From positions 1 through 6,590 of the forward strand of contig CALHQN010000274.1 in assembly GCA_938036585.1 (NCBI GenBank): 6,590 nucleotides of DNA, read 5' to 3'. Positions 1 through 4,538 of the stretch are shown in pieces. Numbering within the stretch: the first letter of the stretch is position 1; every line of letters starts with the position of its first letter. The notes below the pieces were generated by a model. That model ran no database searches. It saw only the letters and a list, made by a program, of their open reading frames with translations, and was not told where the DNA came from. This DNA comes from an uncultured Campylobacter sp. GTDB lineage: Bacteria > Campylobacterota > Campylobacteria > Campylobacterales > Campylobacteraceae. Both the position numbers and the translations under genes were made by a program.

Positions 1-8
1 TTTCTAGC

Positions 9-1262
9 TTGAGCGAAGCTACACGCGCGCCCGAAATTACTTGCGCGAACGACGCCTCCGATACATTCAAAGCCGCACGCGCGGCGGGAACTTCGCGCGC
101 CGCGAAAACTGCCGATACGAGCAAAGCCTCGCGTACAACAAAACCCGCGCGCATACCGAAATTTCATCGCATTATTGAAATTTCGCGCTGTGATCTAAGC
201 GCGCTAAGTCTCGTCGCAAACGGCGGTTTCGGCGGATCGCGCACTCTACTGCGCCCAAAAAAGCTAAGCGCGGCGGGGATAAATTTCATATTTTCCTGCG
301 CGGAAGCCAAAAAAGGCGAGACGCTCGCGCTGTGCCTAAAAGAGGAGGCCGCAAAGGGCAAGATCGCCGCACTGATCGAAGTGGCGGACGTTTATCTTCC
401 CAGCGCGGACGAGATCAAAGGCTCGATCTTTCAAAACGCGCGCGCAGGCGTTAGCGCGGTGGAGGGCGAGATCAGGATCGTGGAGGACGAGCTGAAAGAC
501 AAGGCCCTGCAGATCCAAAAGATCAAAAACGAGCTGCAAAGCCCCAAAATTTCGGCATTTTTCACCTGCGCCGATCCAATCCACCGCGTGCACGAGCGAT
601 TGATGCGCCATATGATCGACAAGGCCGATCTTACGGTGATCTTTCTTACCGCCACGGCTAAGCCCGACGCGCTGCCCGCCGCGCTGCGAAAAAAGGCGCT
701 TGAGTATCTGCTTGAAAACTTCTTCGTCGCACAGCGCGTGATGCTGATCGATCTTAGCGAACTTGAAATTTTCAGCGACCACGACAAGCCCGTTTTGGAG
801 TGCATCATCGCTAAAAATTTAGGCGCGAACAAGGTCGTATTCGGGCAGAAGCACAAGCATATCGAGCTGTTTTTCGACGGAGGCGGGATGCACACGATCC
901 TGGATGAGTTTCAAAAACGCGGCGAGATCGAGATCCTGCTCATGCCCGAATACGTTTACTGCGAAAAATGCAAGGTCTTGGTAAGCGTAAAAAATTGCCC
1001 TCACGGCGGGCACCATCACGTGCACTACCGCACGCAAAATTTAAAGACCCTGCTGCGCGCAGGGATCCTGCCGCCGGCGATCTTCATGCGCAAGGAGATC
1101 TCGGCGATGATTCTAAGCGAGCTCTTTCCCGCGCGGTTTGAAAACCTGCAAAAGCTCTACGACGAGCTATTCCCGAACGGCGGGATCTTGCAAAGCCACG
1201 ATGAGAGCGAGTTTTACGAACAGCTGATGCAGCTGTATCAGACCAGCGCGCTAAAGACGTAG
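9..1262 (+). CDS. ATP-sulfurylase (sulfate adenylyltransferase) family protein, divergent, probably 5'-partial
   Basis: The 417 residues read here resemble bacterial ATP sulfurylases, which make adenylylsulfate from ATP and sulfate in the cytoplasm. Residues about 53-180 match the PUA-like N-terminal domain. ADPIHRVHERLMRH (188-201) sits where the family has its RNPxHxxH nucleotide-binding motif, with both histidines kept (192, 195). VYCEKC (316-321), C330 with nearby His, and LLRAGILPPAIFMRKE (348-363) match the usual zinc-site and C-terminal segments. The usual Gln-x-Arg-Asn is replaced (CADP, 187-190) and the GRDHAG loop reads GQKHKH (279-284), so sulfurylase activity is doubtful. Residues 1-50 are low-complexity Ala/Thr/Ser/Arg/Lys. 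The start used is a TTG; the frame stays open to the window edge and no ribosome site is visible, so the true start may lie upstream. pgpA follows on the same strand after 211 bp. Family placement is fairly sure; substrate is not. Confidence 0.75.
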   Translation: MSEATRAPEITCANDASDTFKAARAAGTSRAAKTADTSKASRTTKPARIPKFHRIIEISRCDLSALSLVANGGFGGSRTLLRPKKLSAAGINFIFSCAEAKKGETLALCLKEEAAKGKIAALIEVADVYLPSADEIKGSIFQNARAGVSAVEGEIRIVEDELKDKALQIQKIKNELQSPKISAFFTCADPIHRVHERLMRHMIDKADLTVIFLTATAKPDALPAALRKKALEYLLENFFVAQRVMLIDLSELEIFSDHDKPVLECIIAKNLGANKVVFGQKHKHIELFFDGGGMHTILDEFQKRGEIEILLMPEYVYCEKCKVLVSVKNCPHGGHHHVHYRTQNLKTLLRAGILPPAIFMRKEISAMILSELFPARFENLQKLYDELFPNGGILQSHDESEFYEQLMQLYQTSALKT

Positions 1263-1370
1263 CATTTGAGGGCACGGCGCCGGATTAGTGCGAAATCTAC
1301 GGCGCAACCCGCGCGGCAAACGAACTTGAAATTTTAAAGGCACGACCGCCGCAAATTACGGCGCGCAAAA

Positions 1371-1451
1371 TTTTAAAATTTCCGGCAAGCAAATAAAATT
1401 TAAAATTCCTCATGCGCGAGCGAGCGCAAACGAGCCGGTAAAATTTTAAAA
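1371..1451. repeat. Imperfect inverted repeat with nested hairpin upstream of pgpA
   Basis: The left arm 1371-1386 (TTTTAAAATTT then CCGGC) is complementary to the right arm 1434-1451 (GCCGG, a two-base bulge at 1439-1440, then AAATTTTAAAA). Between them a smaller hairpin, TGCGC (1413-1417) with GCGCA (1424-1428), has a six-base loop. It lies 11 bp before the pgpA ribosome site, in the 211-bp gap after the sulfurylase-like gene. It could end upstream transcription or form a structured leader. No clean U-tract follows, so its role is open. Confidence 0.45.
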
Positions 1452-1473
1452 AGCAAAATTTAAAAGGACAATT

Positions 1474-2010
1474 ATGGATAAAATTTTCGTTACATTTTTC
1501 GGCGCGGGGCTGCTAAGGCCCGCGCCCGGTACCTGGGGCAGCATCGCCGGCTGGATAGTGGGGCTAGCGATCTTGATGCTCGCAGGCGAGGTGACGCTGT
1601 TTTTGTGCGCCGGCCTCGTTTTTTTCGTCTCGCTTAAGATCGTAGGCGATTACGAGAGGAGGACCTGCTCGCACGATAACAGCGAGATCGTCATCGACGA
1701 AGTCGTGGGGGTGTGGATCGCGATGTGCGTCGCCGCGCCCGTGGGCGAGATCTTTTCGCTGTCGCTGCCGGAGCTGATCGCGGGCTTTGAGAGCAGCAGA
1801 ATCTCAGTCGTTGCGATGATTTTGGCGCTGCTGTTTTTCAGGGCGTTTGACATCCGCAAACCCTCGATCATCGGGCGCGTGGATCGCGACGTGCCGGGCG
1901 GGCTCGGCGTGATGCTGGATGACGTGCTGGCGGGCTTTTTCGCGGGACTTGGGGTTTTAATAGTTATCTCTTTAGGGCTCAAGCTCGGCGCCGCAGGATT
2001 GATTTTTTAA
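1474..2010 (+). CDS. pgpA: Phosphatidylglycerophosphatase A (EC 3.1.3.27)
   Basis: This inner-membrane enzyme removes the phosphate from phosphatidylglycerophosphate to give phosphatidylglycerol. The 178-aa product has the PgpA signatures in order: FGAGLLRPAPGTWGS at 9-23, EIVIDEVVGVW at 71-81 with the acidic pair D75/E76, FRAFDIRKP at 122-130, and DRDVPGGLGVMLDDVLAG at 137-154, whose DD (149-150) is the conserved acidic end. Hydrophobic segments at about 25-52, 111-122 and 152-170 fit a multi-pass membrane protein of normal family length. The ATG is well supported: AAAAGGA (1462-1468) lies five bases upstream. It follows the sulfurylase-like gene on the same strand, but the 211-bp gap with an inverted repeat makes its own transcription start possible. 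Nothing appears truncated or missing. Confidence 0.95.
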   Translation: MDKIFVTFFGAGLLRPAPGTWGSIAGWIVGLAILMLAGEVTLFLCAGLVFFVSLKIVGDYERRTCSHDNSEIVIDEVVGVWIAMCVAAPVGEIFSLSLPELIAGFESSRISVVAMILALLFFRAFDIRKPSIIGRVDRDVPGGLGVMLDDVLAGFFAGLGVLIVISLGLKLGAAGLIF

Positions 2011-2322
2011 GCTTTTTTGGGGAGATCGCAGCAAACACAGCGCGATTACGGGCGCTATCAAGCACCGAAATTTAAAACCGTATCTTGAGCGCAGCTTATG
2101 AAATTAGTACAAATTTTAACTTCTGTGATGTGAGCCCGCTTGAAATTTAAAATTTAAGCGGTATTTATTCGCGATTCGCGTAACCTGCAAATAAAGCAGA
2201 CGTAAAATTTTAAAATTTTGCACGAGTCGCGATAAAATTTGCGTAGCCTTAAATTTTAAATTTCGCAGCTTGCAGAATTCTACGACATAAAAATTTAATT
2301 GCGCTGCAAGAATCAAAATTAT

Positions 2323-2365
2323 GCCGCTTAAAATTTTGTGCGGCTAAATTTTAAAACAAAGCGGC
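2323..2365. repeat. GCCGC arm with two alternative GCGGC partners
   Basis: GCCGCTT at 2323-2329 can pair with AAGCGGC at 2359-2365 (7 bp), or its first five bases can pair with GCGGC at 2340-2344. The two hairpins exclude each other. Both loops are A/T-rich. This may be chance in repeat-rich DNA; no function is assigned. Confidence 0.3.
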
Positions 2366-2378
2366 AGGCGCAGCTCTT

Positions 2379-2402
2379 GCGATAAATTTTAAAATTTATC
2401 GC
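2379..2402. repeat. Perfect 24-bp palindrome
   Basis: The left half GCGATAAATTTT is followed directly by its exact reverse complement, with no spacer. It is the longest perfect palindrome I found in the window and differs from the other A/T words here by its GC-containing ends. It lies 117 bp before the hydrolase start, outside any gene. It could be a dimeric protein-binding site or simply an extreme form of the local A/T word. Confidence 0.6.
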
Positions 2403-2465
2403 TAATTGCAGGCAGTCTAGCAGGGCGTGCTATTAAATTTTCAGCAACATTTATGGTTTTGCTTG

Positions 2466-2471
2466 TAACAT
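2466..2471 (+). promoter_or_regulatory. Possible -10 element for the hydrolase gene
   Basis: TAACAT lies 48 bp before the chosen ATG, after a T-rich stretch (TTTATGGTTTTGCTTG), which suits Campylobacter vegetative promoters that rely on a -10 element and upstream T-rich periodicity rather than a firm -35. The match to TATAAT is only partial. Confidence 0.25.
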
Positions 2472-2506
2472 TGCCGCAAAATGCGGGTGCCGACGCAAAA
2501 AAAATT

Positions 2507-2512
2507 AAAGGA
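2507..2512 (+). promoter_or_regulatory. Ribosome binding site that fixes the hydrolase start
   Basis: AAAGGA is seven bases before the ATG at 2520. The in-frame ATG 39 bp upstream (2481) has no purine-rich site before it (it follows CATTGCCGCAAA), so 2520 is the likelier start. Confidence 0.8.
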
Positions 2513-2519
2513 ACGAAAA

Positions 2520-3227
2520 ATGCAAAAGAGCGCGATTGAGATACGTGGCGTTCCCGCCGCCGTTTGGGGGAGCCGCTCGAAAAGGGTTTATATCTACGCT
2601 CACGGGCAAGGCGGGAGCAAAGATGATGCTGAGTTTTTGGCCTCCATCATCTGCAAGCAAGGCTGGCAGGTAATTAGCTTTGATTTGTCCGGGCACGGAC
2701 AGAGGCGGCACGAGCCCGCTTCTTGCGATCCGCAGCGCGCTATTTTGGAATTTTGCGAAATTTTATCGTATGCAAAGAAGCGCTGGGACGAGGTCGCGCT
2801 GTTTGCCGTTAGCCTAGGGGCATGGCTCGGCCTGCAAAGCTTCCGCGACGAAAAGCTTAGCGACTGCCTCTTCGTCTCGCCGATACTTGATATGAAATAC
2901 GTTATTTCAAATATTATGCGTAGGGCTGGCATTAGCGAGGAGCGATTGAAGCAAGAGCGGATGATTTTGACTCATGTCGGGCAACCGCTTTTTTGGGAAT
3001 ATTGGAGTTTTGTTTTAAACAATCCGATCACTAAGTGGGAAACGCCCAGTAGAATTCTATATGCAGAAAACGACGATAAGACGCCTCTTTGTATCGTTAG
3101 AAATTTCGCGCAGAAGTTCGACTGCGACTTAAGCGTTATGAAAAACGGCGAGCATTGGTTTCATACGCCGCAGCAGCTAGATTATTTGTGTAGTTGGATC
3201 ACGTCGGCAGTTGAGAATCGCCGATAA
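2520..3227 (+). CDS. Alpha/beta-hydrolase fold protein, substrate unknown
   Basis: The 235-aa product shows the alpha/beta-hydrolase layout. A strand leads into HGQGG (28-32), the usual oxyanion-hole loop; then FDLSGHGQ (54-61); then FAVSLGAW (95-102), whose S98 is the likely nucleophile; then LYAENDD (180-186), giving D185 or D186 as acid; and NGEHWFH (209-215), giving H212 as base. Residues about 125-170 between S98 and the acid form a short lid-like insert (MRRAGISEERLKQE and following). The elbow reads A-V-S-L-G, not the textbook G-x-S-x-G. There is no signal peptide or membrane segment, so it should be cytoplasmic. Chemistry could be esterase, lipase or thioesterase; the sequence does not decide. 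It stands alone, with large gaps on both sides. Its second half is visibly more A/T-rich than pgpA or uvrB, which may mean weaker codon selection or later arrival. Start chosen by the AAAGGA site. Confidence 0.8.
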   Translation: MQKSAIEIRGVPAAVWGSRSKRVYIYAHGQGGSKDDAEFLASIICKQGWQVISFDLSGHGQRRHEPASCDPQRAILEFCEILSYAKKRWDEVALFAVSLGAWLGLQSFRDEKLSDCLFVSPILDMKYVISNIMRRAGISEERLKQERMILTHVGQPLFWEYWSFVLNNPITKWETPSRILYAENDDKTPLCIVRNFAQKFDCDLSVMKNGEHWFHTPQQLDYLCSWITSAVENRR

Positions 3228-3281
3228 AATTATATGAAAATTTTAAAACTCACGTTGATAAAAGTTCTCTGTACTTTCGGG

Positions 3282-3299
3282 TCGTAAATTTCGTAAATT
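3282..3299. repeat. Two tandem copies of a 9-bp unit
   Basis: TCGTAAATT occurs twice head to tail in the gap after the hydrolase gene. Two copies only; probably a small slippage duplication. Confidence 0.6.
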
Positions 3300-3308
3300 T
3301 AATTATGG

Positions 3309-3376
3309 ATTGCACCGCCGCCGCACACGAAGTCAAATTTTTAAAACGCAAATTCTTAAATTTAGCCGGTGCCAAT
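3309..3376. repeat. Imperfect nested inverted repeat in the hydrolase-operon gap
   Basis: ATTGCACCG (3309-3317) pairs with CGGTGC-C-AAT (3367-3376) with one bulged base. Inside, AAATTTTTAA (3335-3344) pairs imperfectly with TTAAATTT (3356-3363). A folded transcript would be a bulged long hairpin. No known RNA family is recognised. Confidence 0.35.
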
Positions 3377-3428
3377 GTGTATAGAGATAAAATTTCGCGC
3401 ACTTTTAGTAAAGTCGTATGAGTCGGTA

Positions 3429-3478
3429 ACATCGGCTATCGCGTTCCGCAGTATTTTCGCACTCCACGATAGCCGTGT
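3429..3478. terminator. Inverted repeat between convergent genes, possible terminator
   Basis: CGGCTATCG (3433-3441) is the exact complement of CGATAGCCG (3467-3475). Three more pairs (ACA 3429-3431 with TGT 3476-3478) follow across a bulged T, and GCG/CGC (3441-3443 with 3458-3460) could compete inside the 25-base loop. It lies between the end of the hydrolase gene on the plus strand and the stop of the minus-strand operon, 19 bp beyond that stop. On the plus strand it is followed by T-rich GATTTTAAATTTT, which fits a terminator; on the minus strand no U-tract follows. The wide loop keeps confidence modest. Confidence 0.4.
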
Positions 3479-3497
3479 GATTTTAAATTTTAAATAA

Positions 3498-3962
3498 TTA
3501 TTTGCCTATCCTAAAACCGTTTAAGCCTTTGTAGGTTGAGTCTTTATGAAACGCGGCGCAGCGCTCCCTACCGCGGTTGATATTTGACGTCTCGAAAAAA
3601 TACCCCTCGCCGTCTTGGCGCAAGGTGATCGTGGCACAAAATATCATATCGCTTTTTGACTTAGGTCCTACACCGTAATCAAAGGATTGATTTAAAGTGA
3701 CGGTTTTTTCTAGATCGCTATCGCTAAACTGTCTGGAGCCCGTCATGCTCTTTAGCTCGCGAAAATTTCCTTGATTTAAGTAGTCGCGTTGTATATCTTT
3801 AAATACGCCTTCAAGCTCGACTGCATAAGCTTTTACTAAAACCTCATCCTTAGCACCGCTTAATTTAGGATATATTATTTTTACTATCACAAAGATTATG
3901 ATCGCCAAAAATATTATTCCGCTCACGCCGCCGCCTACTGCCGCACCTTTTCTCATTTTCAT
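3498..3962 (-). CDS. Single-pass membrane protein with pilin-like outline, function unknown
   Basis: The 154-aa product starts MKMRK, followed by a Gly-rich hydrophobic helix at about 6-31 and then a long amphipathic helix (about 33-66). With the basic N-terminus inside, the rest should face the periplasm. The C-terminal part is polar, with strand-like stretches (MIFCATITL 106-114, GYFFETSNI 120-128) and two cysteines (C109, C135) that could form a disulfide. A membrane helix running into an amphipathic helix and a small disulfide-bearing beta domain recalls type IV pilins and type II secretion pseudopilins. However, the prepilin cleavage motif with Glu at mature position 5 is absent, so this is an architectural likeness only. 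Its ATG overlaps the stop of the preceding gene (TAATG), and GAAGGAG (3970-3976) inside that gene is a strong ribosome site. It is last in a three-gene operon. I do not recognise the family. Confidence 0.75.
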   Translation of the reverse strand: MKMRKGAAVGGGVSGIIFLAIIIFVIVKIIYPKLSGAKDEVLVKAYAVELEGVFKDIQRDYLNQGNFRELKSMTGSRQFSDSDLEKTVTLNQSFDYGVGPKSKSDMIFCATITLRQDGEGYFFETSNINRGRERCAAFHKDSTYKGLNGFRIGK

Positions 3963-4198
3963 TATTTTACTCCTTCATCGATATCTTTTGCCAATGCGTC
4001 TATTTTTTTGTTCAGCATAAAATTTTCATAGCTCTTTCGGATATAGGCTTCCAGTAGCTCGCCCGCGTCCAGATGGTCTCCGCCGCGAGTTAAAATCCGC
4101 CACTCTCTGCCGAAAACGCCAGCGAAATCATCGTCTAAATTTATCGCGTATTTTTTCGTCAAAGATTTGCTGGTTAGCTGAACGGAAATTTCTTTCAT
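3962..4198 (-). CDS. Small protein of unknown function (78 aa), middle gene of operon
   Basis: I do not recognise this protein. It begins with a short beta-hairpin-like segment (ISVQLTSKSLTKKYAINL, 4-21). An acidic patch follows (DDD 22-24), then GREWRILTRGGDHLD (30-44), and it ends in a charged helix of about 30 residues (45-75). There is no signal peptide, membrane segment or cysteine, so it should be cytoplasmic. Both ends support a real gene: its ATG overlaps the TGA of the gene before it (ATGA, 4195-4198) and its TAA shares one base with the next ATG, so translation is probably coupled. A remote ZapA-like fold crossed my mind because of the size, the N-terminal strands, the C-terminal helix and the coiled-coil neighbour. 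No diagnostic residue supports it, so no name is given. Confidence 0.75.
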   Translation of the reverse strand: MKEISVQLTSKSLTKKYAINLDDDFAGVFGREWRILTRGGDHLDAGELLEAYIRKSYENFMLNKKIDALAKDIDEGVK

Positions 4199-4455
4199 TT
4201 CTCGCCTAAATTATCGCCTGCTAAAACGTCGTCGATCTGCTTGCTTAGATCCTCGTCGCTCATCTTTCGATACGCCAGATCGTTCTCCAACGTGCCAAGC
4301 TGCATCCCCAAGGCCTCATTTTGCGCCTTGATCGTCGCTAGCTCTGTGCGTAGCTTTTCGTTTTCGTCTCTAGCCTCGGTGTATCGCCTAATCAGCTCAG
4401 CTACTTTATTGCTTAAGCCCTCGACCTTTTTCTCTTCGTCAAAGATTGATTCCAT
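4195..4455 (-). CDS. Small coiled-coil protein (86 aa), first gene of operon
   Basis: The sequence is almost entirely one coiled coil. Positions 14, 18, 21, 25, 28, 32, 35, 39, 42, 46, 49, 53, 56 and 60 form an unbroken 4-3 pattern of L, V, L, Y, A, N, L, L, I, N, L, L, L, L, nearly seven heptads. The two asparagines (32, 46) fall on 'a' positions, as in parallel two-stranded coils. An acidic tail follows (SDEDLSKQIDDVLAG, 66-80). There are no cysteines or membrane segments. Size and form recall ZapB or FtsB-type division proteins, but coiled coils are easily mimicked and FtsB has a membrane helix that is missing here. The ATG follows AAAAAGGCG (4461-4469) at a good distance. It heads the operon and diverges from uvrB across 71 bp. 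Confidence 0.75.
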   Translation of the reverse strand: MESIFDEEKKVEGLSNKVAELIRRYTEARDENEKLRTELATIKAQNEALGMQLGTLENDLAYRKMSDEDLSKQIDDVLAGDNLGEK

Positions 4456-4473
4456 TATTTCGCCTTTTTCTGA

Positions 4474-4479
4474 TATAAT
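4474..4479 (+). promoter_or_regulatory. -10 element of the uvrB promoter
   Basis: An exact TATAAT, preceded by TGA and by the T-rich run TTATTTCGCCTTTTTC, as in Campylobacter vegetative promoters without a fixed -35. Transcription would start near 4486, leaving a leader of about 40 bases before uvrB. No SOS (LexA) box is seen nearby. Confidence 0.65.
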
Positions 4480-4483
4480 TTTA
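4478..4483 (-). promoter_or_regulatory. Possible -10 element of the divergent small-gene operon
   Basis: On the minus strand this reads TAAAAT and overlaps the uvrB -10 by two bases. It would start transcription near 4471, giving a very short leader. A weaker alternative, TAATAT on the minus strand at 4491-4496, would give a leader of about 29 bases. Confidence 0.35.
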
Positions 4484-4520
4484 AGTAGAGATATTACCCA
4501 AATTTGGCTTTAAAAAAGGA

Positions 4521-4538
4521 AAAATTTTGCAAAATTTT
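4521..4538 (+). repeat. Perfect 18-bp palindrome containing the uvrB start codon
   Basis: AAAATTTTG is followed directly by its reverse complement. The TTG start codon (4527-4529) lies at the centre, and the ribosome site AAAAAGGA ends at the base before the palindrome. In RNA the two halves could form a weak A-U hairpin of up to seven pairs with the initiator near the tip. Confidence 0.65.

Larger units (their letters stand above)
2011..2519. other. Gene-free gap rich in AAATTT-type palindromic words
   Basis: About 510 bp with no reading frame I believe. It is studded with variants of AAAATTTTAAAATTTT: around 2067-2078, 2142-2157, 2204-2219 (a perfect 16-bp palindrome), 2249-2263, 2330-2337, 2345-2356 and 2379-2402. 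A CGCGA-T-TCGCG palindrome is at 2170-2180. The copies are not evenly spaced and have no constant flank, so this is not a CRISPR array or tandem repeat. The same word also occurs in the other gaps and, less densely, inside genes, so it looks like a genome-wide word of this lineage. The last 60 bp probably hold the promoter and leader of the hydrolase gene. Confidence 0.6.

Noticed and set aside
336..782. 148-aa minus-strand frame opposite the sulfurylase-like gene
   Set aside because: Shadow of a well-supported gene on the plus strand.
1341..1366. Short CGCCG/CGGCG hairpin as a terminator of the first gene
   Set aside because: Five pairs followed by CGCAAAATTTT, not a U-tract, and about 80 bases after the stop codon.
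1981..2019. Terminator directly after pgpA (AAGCT/AGCTT with a T run)
   Set aside because: Only five pairs with a 24-base loop overlapping the coding end; too weak.
2116..2316. 66-aa minus-strand reading frame
   Set aside because: Its codons are largely the A/T words read as LKF, NFK and similar; there is no clear ribosome site and no recognisable protein.
2067..2402. CRISPR array from repeated A/T words
   Set aside because: Units vary in length and spacing, are palindromic, and also occur elsewhere in the window; no cas gene is present.
2481..2519. Longer hydrolase start (ATG at 2481)
   Set aside because: No ribosome site before it; the added residues are Lys-rich and lie outside the conserved fold, while 2520 has AAAGGA.
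3250..3432. 60-aa minus-strand reading frame after the operon
   Set aside because: No ribosome site at a usable distance, A/T-word composition, and it overlaps the inverted repeats.
4456..4526. SOS (LexA) box controlling uvrB
   Set aside because: No CTG-N10-CAG type or similar site is visible.
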